Below, in pieces: positions 36,296 to 46,512 of a stretch of DNA of 64,000 bases. The position numbers and the translations under genes were made by a program. Position 1 is the first letter of the stretch; each line of letters begins with the position of its first letter. Source of the DNA: Nostoc sp. FACHB-152 (GTDB taxonomy: Bacteria > Cyanobacteriota > Cyanobacteriia > Cyanobacteriales > Nostocaceae); NCBI RefSeq assembly GCF_014697475.1, contig NZ_JACJRV010000007.1, forward strand, positions 62,001 to 126,000, in the 5' to 3' direction. The notes beneath the pieces are model-generated. The model was not told where the DNA came from. It was given only the letters and a program-made list of their open reading frames with translations, and searched no databases.

Positions 36296-37018
36296 ATGTA
36301 TACGATGCCGAATCCTTGGTTTACTTCCAGTCATTTTGTCATGTTGGGGTTACAATTTGTGTTTGCGATCGCCCACAGTGGTGGGGCTGCGTTACGTCCG
36401 TGGGCTGAGAAGCGCATCGGAGCAAGGCTTTATCGCATTTTGTTTGCATTAGTTAGTTTACCTTTAGCTGTAATCCTAATTGCTTACTTTTTTAATCACC
36501 GCTATGATGGCTGGCAAATTTGGCAAGTACAAGGGTTGCCTGGGGTGAAAGCGATAGTTTGGGTGTTGTCAGCTATTTCATTTTTGTTTTTGTATCCAGC
36601 CACCTTCAATCTACTAGAAATTGCTGCTATTCAAAAGCCCCAAGTACATTTGTACGAAACGGGAATTATACGGATTACTCGTCATCCCCAAATGGTAGGT
36701 CAAATTATGTGGTGTATAGCGCATACTCTTTGGTTAGGCACTAGCTTTACTTTAGTGACTTCCATTGGATTAGTTTTACATCACTTATTTGGAGTTTGGC
36801 ATGGCGATCGCCGATTGTCTCAACGCTATGGAGAAGCTTTTGCAGAAGTTAAACAAAGAACTTCCATCATTCCCTTTAAAGCAATTATTGATGGTCGTCA
36901 ATCTATCAAATGGCAGGAATTTATGCGTCCGGCTTATTTAGGAGTAGCAATTTTTGTGGCTCTGCTTTGGTGGTCTCATCCCCTGTTAATTATGGGAACT
37001 AGTAAGCTAGGATTGTAA
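36296..37018 (+). CDS. NnrU-domain membrane protein, candidate ζ-carotene isomerase Z-ISO
   Basis: A 240-residue polytopic protein with about six membrane helices and the NnrU domain. Conserved His residues include His26/27-type AIAHSGGAALRP, TRHPQMVGQIMWCIAHTLW and HHLFGVWHGDRRL. Plant and some cyanobacterial Z-ISO enzymes, which isomerise 15-cis ζ-carotene using a heme ligated by such His residues, belong to the same family, so this is a reasonable candidate. NnrU proteins of other bacteria were first noted near denitrification genes, so the role is not proven. A terminator follows at 37250-37284. Confidence 0.7.
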   Translation: MYTMPNPWFTSSHFVMLGLQFVFAIAHSGGAALRPWAEKRIGARLYRILFALVSLPLAVILIAYFFNHRYDGWQIWQVQGLPGVKAIVWVLSAISFLFLYPATFNLLEIAAIQKPQVHLYETGIIRITRHPQMVGQIMWCIAHTLWLGTSFTLVTSIGLVLHHLFGVWHGDRRLSQRYGEAFAEVKQRTSIIPFKAIIDGRQSIKWQEFMRPAYLGVAIFVALLWWSHPLLIMGTSKLGL

Positions 37019-37249
37019 TTTTTATCGATCCCCACTATCAACAAAAAATCTAAGTAGTTGGAAATTTAAGCTTATCAATTGCTGCCGAATCAATGTAGGA
37101 TCAAATCAATTAGTTTGTCAGCAGGAGTACACTCAGCCAGTTAAATATTTTTATAGTTGTAAATCGCTGGTCAAATGCCTTGGTTGGGGAGTTAATGGCA
37201 CAGCATTTTCAACGCTTTCTATAGCAGCGACAATCAGGATTAAAAAAAT

Positions 37250-37284
37250 AAAAAAGCCACCGTGATAGTCGCGCAGGCTTTTTT
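37250..37284 (+). terminator. Terminator between the NnrU and thioredoxin-like genes
   Basis: Arms AAAAAAGCC (37250-37258) and GGCTTTTTT (37276-37284) with a 17-nt loop and a terminal T run. The 398-bp gap around it otherwise shows no gene. Confidence 0.7.
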
Positions 37285-37416
37285 GTCAGAGTTAAAATCA
37301 AAACCCAATCGTGTAATAATCTTAATCCTGAACGCTTCTATAGGCACTCGCTGGGTTGCCAATTCTCCTTGCTGATAGCTAGTTTGATATTAAAACCCTA
37401 TAATTTTCGAGGCATC

Positions 37417-37797
37417 ATGGTGTTGTCGGTTAGTGAGCGGACATTTACTCAAGAAGTTTTAGAATCTCCAATACCTGTTTTAGTTAATTTTGAAGCGCCT
37501 TGGTGTGGCTTGTGCCGCATTATTCACCCTTTATTACTGCAATTTAAATCTCAGTGTGGGGATCAAATTAAATTAGTTGGAGTTAATGCTGACGAAAATT
37601 TTAAACTTTCTAATACTTATCGGCTAAAGTCACTACCCACGTTACTTTTAGTAGAAAACGGCATAGTCCGCCATCGCCTGGAAGGTTTTCGTGGTAGAGA
37701 CGATTTACGAATGGCTTTAGAAGAAATCAAACTTACCTATACCAATCATTCAAAAATATACAGTCAAACGGCAGATTTAGAATGTCGTACTGCATAA
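37417..37797 (+). CDS. Thioredoxin-like protein (WCGLC active site)
   Basis: A 126-residue thioredoxin-fold protein. The redox motif is WCGLC (Cys30, Cys33) instead of the canonical WCGPC, and the cis-Pro loop is SLPTLLL. Residues 100-126 form a hydrophilic tail beyond the usual thioredoxin length. It should be a thiol-disulfide oxidoreductase, but replacing Pro by Leu usually shifts the redox potential, so it may not be a general reductant. It lies before the ndhF1 gene, 260 bp apart with repeats and leader hairpins between. The start is ATG 37417; an earlier in-frame start lacks family support. Confidence 0.8.
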   Translation: MVLSVSERTFTQEVLESPIPVLVNFEAPWCGLCRIIHPLLLQFKSQCGDQIKLVGVNADENFKLSNTYRLKSLPTLLLVENGIVRHRLEGFRGRDDLRMALEEIKLTYTNHSKIYSQTADLECRTA

Positions 37798-38056
37798 AAT
37801 AAGTCAATAGTCAAGGGTAAATAGTCCAAAGTAATTACACTTGACCATCGACTTTTGACTATGGACTTGCCGAAATAATTAACAAATCTAAAACCATGCT
37901 TAATTACCCTGCCCAATTACCCTTGGGTGGGGTATTTTATCCTCAAGGGTGTGTGTCACAATTATTAACAGTTCCGAACTGGACAGTTGCCTGCGGAGGA
38001 CAGCCGCCGCAAAACTGTCCTAAGCTAGTCAAGAATTCTAAAAGTACGCGTCAGTG
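37798..38056 (+). promoter_or_regulatory. Structured leader region of ndhF1
   Basis: About 260 bp with an imperfect STRR-like stretch (AATAGTC/TTGACCA units, about 37802-37868) and then two hairpins. Hairpin A pairs CCCTTG (37920-37925) with CAAGGG (37944-37949). Hairpin B pairs GGACAGTT (37981-37988) with AACTGTCC (38013-38020) and has a second inner stem TGCGG/CCGCA (37992-37996 with 38007-38011). B ends 36 bp before the ndhF1 start. If transcribed, this forms a structured 5' leader with a possible regulatory role. Confidence 0.5.
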
Positions 38057-40147
<2,091 letters not shown>

Positions 40148-40160
40148 TTCTTATAGGGGT

Positions 40161-40221
40161 GGGCGACTGTCCGCCCTTAATTTTTTTAGTTTTGAGAGTC
40201 TAATTTAGACTCTTTTTTTTG
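40161..40221 (+). terminator. Two tandem terminator hairpins after ndhF1
   Basis: The first pairs GGGCG (40161-40165) with CGCCC (40172-40176), followed by T7. The second pairs AGAGTCTA (40195-40202) with TAGACTCT (40206-40213), followed by T7. Together they should stop ndhF1 transcription before ndhD1. Confidence 0.75.
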
Positions 40222-40378
40222 ACTAATCCCAGACATAGAGAAATTCAAGAGCAACTTGCAAAACATATTATTAAAATGCTTAATGATGAAGCAGGCTAAC
40301 ACTGCATTAGTGTTAACTGTTTAGGTTGTATGATGTTTACTTCTAGTAAAATAAGAACTACTTTATTAGAGAATAACT

Positions 40379-40615
40379 ATGACTCTTTAACAGCTTGAAG
40401 CCGAAGTTCTGGCACTTCCAAAAGATGCTCAAGTTATTTTATTGGCACGATTACTTGAAAGATTGGGTCAAGAAAGTGAAATAGATCAAGACATCGCAGC
40501 TAGTTGGGCTGAAGAGGCTCAGAAGCGTGATGAAGCTATGAACACCAATCAAATTACTGGTATTCCTGCTGAAGAAGTGTTTCGACGAGTTCGCGCATCT
40601 TTACGCTGTTGCTAA
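40379..40615 (+). pseudogene. Addiction-module antitoxin-like gene with a nonsense codon at position 4
   Basis: The frame starts ATG ACT CTT TAA: the fourth codon, where CAA (Gln) would be expected, is a stop. Reading on in the same frame gives QLEAEVLALPKDAQVILLARL, then LLERLGQESEIDQDIAASWAEEAQKR and a TGIPAEEVFRRVRA tail, 79 codons in all. This is the pattern of cyanobacterial addiction-module antitoxins that pair with RelE/ParE toxins. No alternative start lies before residue 40, and no toxin gene follows. So a decayed, orphan antitoxin in the ndhF1-ndhD1 interval. Confidence 0.65.
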
Positions 40616-40701
40616 AGTTCTATAGGGACGAGTACATCTGTTGTTTCACTGCCTAGATTAGTAACATAACGAATCTGACTGTCAATTTGTTCTATGGTCA
40701 T
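40612..40701 (-). pseudogene. 29-residue N-terminal fragment of an antitoxin-like protein
   Basis: On the minus strand ATG at 40701 opens MTIEQIDSQIRYVTNLGSET, then TDVLVPIEL and a stop. The IRYVTN…TDVLVPIEL pattern is the usual start of small cyanobacterial antitoxin-like proteins that normally continue for 40-60 more residues. AGGAG lies ten bases upstream of the ATG, so it retains a ribosome-binding site. Its stop overlaps the end of the convergent antitoxin remnant by four bases. It is most likely a truncated gene rather than a functional one. Confidence 0.45.
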
Positions 40702-41002
40702 GGACTTATATCTCCTGTCACGAAACAGCATTGTGTATTGTTTGCGACTTGAGTTAGGCTAGGCGATCGCACCTCTATAATTCTAGTTCAGTGGCTATTT
40801 TAGGGTAAATTTTTGGCTTAACGAGGGGTATTGTAACCGTTACTCAGTAGCCCTGAAAATCAAAATATACTGCCCAGTGAAAAAATAGAGATAGGCAATT
40901 TAATTAAATCAACCTAACAAGGAATGCCAAATCCTCAAAAAGCTGCTAATTAATAGCTAGGGCTTCCTTGATAAACATGGTTTTGATTTCAGATAAATTG
41001 TG
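40702..41002 (+). promoter_or_regulatory. Leader region of ndhD1
   Basis: About 300 bp before ndhD1. Near the gene CAAGGAA (40918-40924) can pair with TTCCTTG (40964-40970), enclosing a smaller AGCT/AGCT pairing, so the end of the leader can form a hairpin 32 bp before the start codon. No other feature is seen. Confidence 0.35.
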
Positions 41003-42580
41003 ATGAATACAGCTAATTTTCCGTGGCTGACAACGATTATCCTCTTGCCGATTGCGGCAGCACTTCTGATTCCGATCATCCCGGATAAAGACGGTAAAAC
41101 AGTGCGCTGGTATTCCCTGATTGTGGGGTTGATAGACTTTGCACTGATTGTCTATGCCTTTTATACCGGGTATGACTTCTCCAATCCAGATTTGCAGCTG
41201 TTTGAAAGTTATGCTTGGGTTCCACAACTAGATTTGAAGTGGTCAGTAGGGGCGGATGGTTTATCTATGCCCCTAATTATTTTGACTGGGTTTATTACCA
41301 CCCTGGCGACTTTGGCAGCGTGGCCTGTAACCCTCAAACCCAGGCTATTTTACTTTTTGCTGCTGGCGATGTATGGCGGTCAGATTGCCGTCTTCGCTGT
41401 GCAGGATATGCTGCTGTTTTTCTTAGTGTGGGAACTGGAATTGATTCCGGTTTACCTACTGCTGGCGATTTGGGGCGGTAAAAAGCGGCAATACGCAGCG
41501 ACAAAGTTTATTTTGTACACCGCAGGCGGTTCGCTGTTTATTTTGGTTGGCGCGTTGACGATGGCCTTTTATGGCGATACAGTCACCTTTGATATGCACT
41601 CGCTTGCTCTCAAAGATTACGCCCTCAATTTCCAACTGTTACTCTATGGCGGCTTTTTGATTGCCTACGCCGTCAAATTACCCATCATTCCCTTACATAC
41701 CTGGCTACCTGATGCCCACGGTGAAGCGACAGCACCCGTGCATATGTTACTGGCAGGTATTCTCTTGAAAATGGGCGGTTATGCCTTGATTCGGATGAAT
41801 GCCCAAATGTTGCCAGATGCCCATGCTTATTTTGCACCTGTGCTGGTAATTTTAGGGGTAGTTAACATCATCTACGCCGCCTTGACATCCTTTGCCCAGC
41901 GCAACCTCAAGCGAAAAATTGCCTACTCCTCAATTTCGCACATGGGCTTTGTGACCATCGGTATCGCCTCCTTCACTGATTTGGGCTTGAGTGGCGCAGT
42001 TTTACAAATGGTGTCGCACGGCTTAATTGGGGCGAGTTTGTTCTTCCTTGTCGGTGCAACTTACGATCGCACACACACCCTGATGTTGGATGAAATGGGT
42101 GGTGTTGGTAAGCGAATGCAGAAAATTTTCGCTATGTTTACAACTTGTTCAATGGCTTCTTTAGCATTGCCAGGAATGAGTGGTTTCGTAGCAGAATTGA
42201 TGATATTTGTTGGCTTTGCCACTAGCGATGCTTATAGCTCTACCTTTAAAGTCATCGTAGTATTTTTGATGGCAGTTGGTGTAATTTTAACGCCAATTTA
42301 TTTGCTATCAATGTTGCGGGAAATCTTCTACGGTAAAGAAAATGAAGAGTTAGTTTCTCACCAGAAACTGATCGATGCTGAACCCCGCGAAGTCTTTATC
42401 ATTGCTTGTTTGCTAGTGCCAATTATTGGTATTGGTTTCTATCCCAAATTGCTGACTCAAATTTACGACGCTACAACCGTACAGATGACAGCAAGATTGC
42501 GCGATTCTGTACCAACCCTGGCACAGAAAAAAGAAGAAGCACCACAGCTTTCATTGAATGCGCCAACAATTGGTAATTAG
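41003..42580 (+). CDS. ndhD1: NAD(P)H-quinone oxidoreductase subunit 4 (NdhD1)
   Basis: A 525-residue, 14-helix proton-pumping subunit of NDH-1. Recognised by [20 protein letters not shown] at the start, [21 protein letters not shown] with the key Glu, [18 protein letters not shown] with Lys/His, and [17 protein letters not shown]. NdhD1 is the isoform of the NDH-1L complex, as opposed to NdhD3/D4 of the CO2-uptake forms; being next to ndhF1 supports D1. ATG 41003 follows a GTG. A terminator follows at 42616-42640. Confidence 0.92.
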   Translation: MNTANFPWLTTIILLPIAAALLIPIIPDKDGKTVRWYSLIVGLIDFALIVYAFYTGYDFSNPDLQLFESYAWVPQLDLKWSVGADGLSMPLIILTGFITTLATLAAWPVTLKPRLFYFLLLAMYGGQIAVFAVQDMLLFFLVWELELIPVYLLLAIWGGKKRQYAATKFILYTAGGSLFILVGALTMAFYGDTVTFDMHSLALKDYALNFQLLLYGGFLIAYAVKLPIIPLHTWLPDAHGEATAPVHMLLAGILLKMGGYALIRMNAQMLPDAHAYFAPVLVILGVVNIIYAALTSFAQRNLKRKIAYSSISHMGFVTIGIASFTDLGLSGAVLQMVSHGLIGASLFFLVGATYDRTHTLMLDEMGGVGKRMQKIFAMFTTCSMASLALPGMSGFVAELMIFVGFATSDAYSSTFKVIVVFLMAVGVILTPIYLLSMLREIFYGKENEELVSHQKLIDAEPREVFIIACLLVPIIGIGFYPKLLTQIYDATTVQMTARLRDSVPTLAQKKEEAPQLSLNAPTIGN

Positions 42581-42924
42581 TCAGCAATTGATAAATACAA
42601 TTCAGATTTTTGCAGGGCGGGTTTTATACTCGCCTTTTTTGTTGGAATTTGAAGCGATCGCCCAACCTAATTCCCACATTAAATTGTCATAATACTCTTA
42701 TCTTGTCCTACAGCTAAAAAATTCTTGATCTTGATAAACAATTTATATACTAAATTGACTATATGACAATTGACAAAATTCTCTAAACTAAATTTAATTG
42801 TTATCTAGATTTTATCTAAAATCAGAGTATTAATTTAGATATTAAAACTTAGTAATATCTACACACATCAAAATTACTTTATTTTCTAAGATATTTCTAG
42901 ACTTTGCATCTACCAACACCACTC
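42581..42924. other. Intergenic region before the Uma2 gene
   Basis: About 340 bp. Apart from the ndhD1 terminator the sequence is AT-rich and shows no gene or repeat. Confidence 0.4.
42616..42640 (+). terminator. Terminator after ndhD1
   Basis: GGCGGG (42616-42621) pairs with CTCGCC (42629-42634), one G-U pair, 7-nt loop, then T6. Confidence 0.75.
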
Positions 42925-43647
42925 ATGTTAAACTACAACCCGTTACACTGTTTGCCATCTTCCGAAGAGCTACCAGACTCAGAGGATATACCTGTGGATA
43001 ATGAACTACAAGATTTAATTCCCAGCTTGCTGAAAGCGACACTGGCTTTTACATGGTCAGAGCGTTGGGATTGGTTTTTTGGGGTTAAAATGGGTATCTA
43101 TTACGATCCTAAAAAACCTGCGATCGCTCCTGATGGTTTTCTAAGCGTAGGAGTTAAGCGATTTATTGATGGCGATTTACGCCTCAGTTATGTCATGTGG
43201 GAAGAAAAGCAGCCACCAGTATTAGCACTAGAGGTGGTTTCTCAAATTAGTCATGGGGAGTACAGTACTAAAAAAGAATTTTACGCTAAAGAATTAGGAG
43301 TTTTGTACTACGTTATTTACAAACCTCTGCGAAGAAAAAAGCCACCTCTTGAGGTGTATCAATTAGTAGATGGAGAATATTCCTTGATGTCAGGTAATCC
43401 TATTTGGTTACCAGAAATTGGTTTAGGAATTGGACGAGAACGGGGAATTTATCAAGGTATTGCGAGAGAATGGTTGTACTGGTATAACGAGCCAGGACAA
43501 AGGTTGCTTACGCCAGAAGAACGTGTTCAGGAAATGCAAGAACATTTAAATTTTGAGCGACAGCTACGTATACAAACAGAACAAAAAATGCAACTACTTG
43601 CAGAACAGTTAAAAGCTTTAGGTGTAGAACCTGAAAGTTTAATTTGA
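42925..43647 (+). CDS. Uma2-family (DUF820) putative endonuclease
   Basis: A 240-residue protein of the Uma2/DUF820 group, which has the PD-(D/E)XK restriction-endonuclease fold and is strongly expanded in cyanobacteria. Visible core: AIAPDGFLSVGVKR (Asp), PPVLALEVVSQIS (Glu) and STKKEFYAKELGVLYYVIY (Lys), in the order PD…E-x-V…K. A C-terminal coiled coil (about 205-240, ERVQEMQEHLNFERQ) is typical. Whether the proteins cut DNA in vivo is not known. ATG 42925 is chosen over TTG 42904. Confidence 0.82.
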   Translation: MLNYNPLHCLPSSEELPDSEDIPVDNELQDLIPSLLKATLAFTWSERWDWFFGVKMGIYYDPKKPAIAPDGFLSVGVKRFIDGDLRLSYVMWEEKQPPVLALEVVSQISHGEYSTKKEFYAKELGVLYYVIYKPLRRKKPPLEVYQLVDGEYSLMSGNPIWLPEIGLGIGRERGIYQGIAREWLYWYNEPGQRLLTPEERVQEMQEHLNFERQLRIQTEQKMQLLAEQLKALGVEPESLI

Positions 43648-44001
43648 AGTGGCTCATTTACAGCGTTTTTCGGTTAAGTACAAGTAGATAGGGGCTAGAG
43701 GAATGTGCCTCATTGGCATGAAAACTGCTGTACTATACTTAAAAAAAAGCTAGTTTGCATACTCCTTTCCGGAAATAAGCTAGATTATCTTTTCATTGGG
43801 CTGTGATTAAATCTCACGTAAACTACAAGCGACTCTCCCAAGCAGAGTTGTTGAGGAGAGCCGCTTGCAATATTTTTATGTAAAGTTGTTAATTAACTTA
43901 CCTGCTAGGGAATTATATATGTAAATACACTAGTTGTCGGCGACTCAATCTGTAATTATTGTTGCCACATCAATTTATTTACATAAATATTCTCACACAA
44001 T
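43648..44001. other. Intergenic region with a strong hairpin
   Basis: A 354-bp gap. The hairpin at 43826-43867 (CAAGCG-A-CTCTCC with GGAGAG-C-CGCTTG, 12 pairs and one mismatch, 16-nt loop) is followed by CAATATTTTTATG. It is 180 bp past the Uma2 stop and 135 bp before the next start, so it could terminate a small RNA or the Uma2 mRNA. Confidence 0.5.
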
Positions 44002-44706
44002 ATGGATGTTAAATTAGGGTTCGGCTCTATTCCAAAGCCTCAGTATATCTTTGTTAGTAAAGAGAATGATCACTGTTGGTATATGCTCTCAGATGATGGA
44101 AAACAAATACCAATTTATGACAGAGCATTCACTGGAATTATTACAGACATAGAAGTTAATAAAATAGTGGAAACTTCCCAAGGGGAAGCTAAAAAAACAG
44201 ATTTACATATTTTGGCAGATAAGCCATATATTATTCGCTCAGGTAGTGACTCTTACTTCTCAAAAAGTTTGTTACTTTCGCTTGATACCTTGAGTTATGT
44301 ACAATTGCTTGAGCCTCTAACTATCGCTGTTAGTCCGGGAGAGAAAAAAATTGTATTTTGTACTATTTATCATCCCGTAACTTACCGTTCTGTTGGTGTT
44401 AGCTGGGATGGGCATAAGGAAATAGACTGGCAAGCATTAGGACAAAAAGTGAGCTTGAAAATTAATGGTACTAAAACTGTAAATTCACAGCCAGTAGAAA
44501 TGCAAACTAATACAATTGCATCAGAAATTCGTGCTGCTTTTATTGCTCAAAGTGACACATATTTAGCACAATTAAAGTGGACTCCACAGCAGGGAAGAGA
44601 ATATTTAAGGCAGAAATATGGCAAGCGATCGCGTCACCATCTTTCTGAAAAAGAACTTCTAGATTTTATTGATTATCTCAAGTTACAACTTAGCCAAAAC
44701 TATTAA
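44002..44706 (+). CDS. Conserved-looking hypothetical protein
   Basis: A 234-residue soluble protein I cannot assign. It starts MDVKLGFGSIPKPQYIFVSK and has a β-rich N-terminal part (about 1-180; GIITDIEVNKIV, DLHILADKPYIIRSG) that could be an OB-like fold. The C-terminal part (about 190-234) is helical: LKWTPQQGREYLRQKYGKRS, then RHHLSEKELLDFIDYLKLQL. I have seen similar YGKRSR…L-x-EELL-F-YL tails on other cyanobacterial proteins of unknown role. It lies alone between a hairpin and a MITE-like element in an accessory stretch, so it may be a recent acquisition. Confidence 0.6.
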   Translation: MDVKLGFGSIPKPQYIFVSKENDHCWYMLSDDGKQIPIYDRAFTGIITDIEVNKIVETSQGEAKKTDLHILADKPYIIRSGSDSYFSKSLLLSLDTLSYVQLLEPLTIAVSPGEKKIVFCTIYHPVTYRSVGVSWDGHKEIDWQALGQKVSLKINGTKTVNSQPVEMQTNTIASEIRAAFIAQSDTYLAQLKWTPQQGREYLRQKYGKRSRHHLSEKELLDFIDYLKLQLSQNY

Positions 44707-44736
44707 AATTAACAAAGCAAATTTTTACTTATCTGC

Positions 44737-44913
44737 TACAGCACTTCCCGGTGTTATGAGGTACAATAACAGCAATTAGTAAACCAGTTTTTTAAATGTT
44801 GAGGATTCATTAAGTTGAGTGCAACTGAGATGACTTTATCAACCATTGCTTTCATAAAAAGATAATATTTTTATTCTTACTAACTGTACCCCATAACAGC
44901 AGGAAGTGCTGTA
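44737..44913. mobile_element. MITE-like element, 177 bp, about 34-bp terminal inverted repeats
   Basis: The left end TACAGCACTTCCCGGTGTTA (from 44737) and the right end, read in reverse complement, TACAGCACTTCCTGCTGTTA (from 44913), match closely and continue with TGAGGTACA versus TGGGGTACA. The outermost bases are TA on both sides, as expected for insertion into a TA dinucleotide by an IS630/Tc1-type transposase. The interior (44771-44880) has no ORF, so the element is non-autonomous. Confidence 0.65.
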
Positions 44914-45147
44914 TCATCAGCAAATTTTCATCCAAAACCAACTCTGAGAGCGATCGCATATCTATTAGGATGAAATGTTATGGCTCAAATTACTTTTCAT
45001 TAAAGCAAATTATCCATAAGTTCAAAGGCTGATTTATATCGCTCAAACGCCTATTCAATACGGTGTTGTTCTTGCGTTATTTCGTGCAATTAGAATTCGT
45101 CTAAGCGAAATCTTATCAATTTAGGTTGCAAATGTGAGCGATTTCGG
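44914..45147. other. Intergenic region between MITE-like element and secreted protein gene
   Basis: Short gap with a single HIP1-like GCGATCGC and no gene or strong hairpin visible. Confidence 0.35.
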
Positions 45148-45579
45148 CTATTGAGGACTGAGAGTTATAGTAATAGATTTAGTGGTATAGGTTCCTGAGG
45201 CTGGAGTTTTTTCTACTAATTTCTCTAACTCTAAGCTGTTGCTTCCTGGATGTAAAGTTGTACTGGTATCGCTAGTATGACTATCAACAACAAGATTAGA
45301 TTCTTCTATTAGCTGAGATTGGGTAATATTTATGTTTGTATTGGTACTACTTTCAATTACGATTTGAGCAGGAATTACTGTATTTAAATTGCTCTTACTA
45401 TTGTTGAAGCTACTAGATATTTGTGCAGTAGAGCTTTCAAATATGGCAGTGCTAATAGAGGCATGATCTGGCACAACTGCACTAAACGAAACATCAACAC
45501 TTTCAGCTATTGCTGCTTGAGAAAAAGTAATTGCGTTTGCTAGTATCAAGCTTGAAGTTAATGCCAGACGATAAATCAT
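45148..45579 (-). CDS. Small secreted protein, unknown
   Basis: A 143-residue exported protein. Signal peptide about 1-26 (MIYRLALTSSLILANAITFS, cleavage near AIAES). The mature part is rich in Ser, Thr, Asn, Ile and Val with alternating polar/hydrophobic residues and no Cys, which suggests a β-sandwich such as a matrix or pilus-type protein, but no family is recognised. It ends TYTTKSITITLSPQ. AT-rich, in an accessory region, with no neighbours pointing to a role. Confidence 0.55.
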   Translation of the reverse strand: MIYRLALTSSLILANAITFSQAAIAESVDVSFSAVVPDHASISTAIFESSTAQISSSFNNSKSNLNTVIPAQIVIESSTNTNINITQSQLIEESNLVVDSHTSDTSTTLHPGSNSLELEKLVEKTPASGTYTTKSITITLSPQ

Positions 45580-45896
45580 GAGTAGTTAATAATTATATGT
45601 TTTGTGCAGAAATCTAAAAAAACAAGAGGTAAGCACACTCTTTGTTGTTTCGAGGAAGTTTCTATTACTTGGAGAATAGCATACCCTCAGCCATGTTCTT
45701 GATAGAACTGACTATCTCAACACAAAATTAATTAACTTTTATGTAAAAACAACTTTTTATAAAGTGATAATTTATTAGTTACAAAAACTTTAGTAAAGCT
45801 TCAAGTCTATAAAGTTAAAGTAAATAATCTTTTCTATACTTGTTAGTAAAGCACCAGTTTTGAAGCAAAGATGAATGCGAAGAGAACTTTTATAAA

Positions 45897-46031
45897 TTAT
45901 TTGCTATTGCAGATGAAGCGTAGAAGCACATAAGCAGAACTCTCCAGCCTGTTGCTGTGTGATATTATAAGCTTAATACTAGTGACACCTGAAAAATCAA
46001 CTGTAACTATATCATCAGGATTAAATGTCAC
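45897..46031 (-). pseudogene. Truncated MazF/PemK-like toxin remnant
   Basis: On the minus strand GTG at 46031 overlaps the antitoxin stop by one base (TAGTG), typical of toxin-antitoxin operons. The first 20 residues, VTFNPDDIVTVDFSGVTSIK, match the usual start of MazF/PemK toxins, in which GDIVTVDFPGVTGIKRRPAVV is common. After SIK the frame continues LIISHSNRLESSAYVLL and stops after 44 residues, where a toxin would have about 110. The RRPA segment and the whole catalytic remainder are missing. It is therefore a broken toxin behind an intact antitoxin. Confidence 0.6.
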
Positions 46032-46252
46032 TAAACTATCTCCTCACTATCATCAAAGAAAGAAGCGGTATTTTGTAAGGAGAAGGCTACTAAATCTAGC
46101 TTATCTTCTTCATTCCAAGTATCACTTTCATCAATAATCGATATATTTTGCTGAATTAGCTCATTTAAAATTAGGTTGGTTAAACGTAGCCTTTCAGTTG
46201 GCGGCAAGTTAAGAACAACTTGACTGTAGATTTCTTGGGCAGTATTAGACAT
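46031..46252 (-). CDS. Antitoxin-like small protein (partner of the MazF remnant)
   Basis: A 73-residue protein starting MSNTAQEIYSQVVLNLPPTE, then RLRLTNLILNELIQQNISII and an acidic tail ending DDSEEIV. N-terminal helices of this type (LPPTERLRLTNLIL) are found in small cyanobacterial antitoxins that precede MazF-like toxins. GGAG is seven bases before the ATG. The stop overlaps the toxin remnant start. Because the toxin is broken, the antitoxin may be retained by chance or may protect against another toxin. It is divergent from, and partly antisense to, the RHH fragment at 46286. Confidence 0.6.
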   Translation of the reverse strand: MSNTAQEIYSQVVLNLPPTERLRLTNLILNELIQQNISIIDESDTWNEEDKLDLVAFSLQNTASFFDDSEEIV

Positions 46253-46285
46253 AATCAAATCTCCTGCACCTATTTTAAACACAAT

Positions 46286-46489
46286 TTAGATGAGCGACTT
46301 GATGCAATTGCCGCCGGGATAAATCGCGATCGCAATTACATAACAAATGCAGCAATAGATGCTTATCTAGAGACATATCAGTGGCAAATCGAAGAAACTC
46401 AATCAGGAATTGCTGAAGCTGACGCAGAAGATTTTGCTAATGATGAGGAAGTAAAAGCGATTTTTGTAAAGCACATCAAAGCCAACTAA
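46286..46489 (+). pseudogene. Ribbon-helix-helix (ParD/CopG-type) antitoxin, 5'-truncated
   Basis: From 46286 the frame reads LDERLDAIAAGINRDRNYIT, then NAAIDAYLETYQWQIEETQS and a DAEDFANDEEVKAIF tail, which is a ribbon-helix-helix antitoxin of the ParD/CopG class. The usual first ten or so residues (a start Met and the DNA-binding β-strand) are absent: upstream codons are the antisense of the neighbouring antitoxin gene, and only a TTG at 46220 could open the frame. No ParE toxin gene follows. It is probably a remnant whose start was replaced by an insertion or deletion. Confidence 0.55.
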
Positions 46490-46512
46490 TTTATCTGCGG
46501 TTAATTTATCCC

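Noticed and set aside
40219-40299. 26-codon frame LTNPRHREIQEQLAKHIIKM after the ndhF1 terminator
   Set aside because: Reads like a protein fragment but has only a TTG start, no ribosome-binding site and no family I can name.
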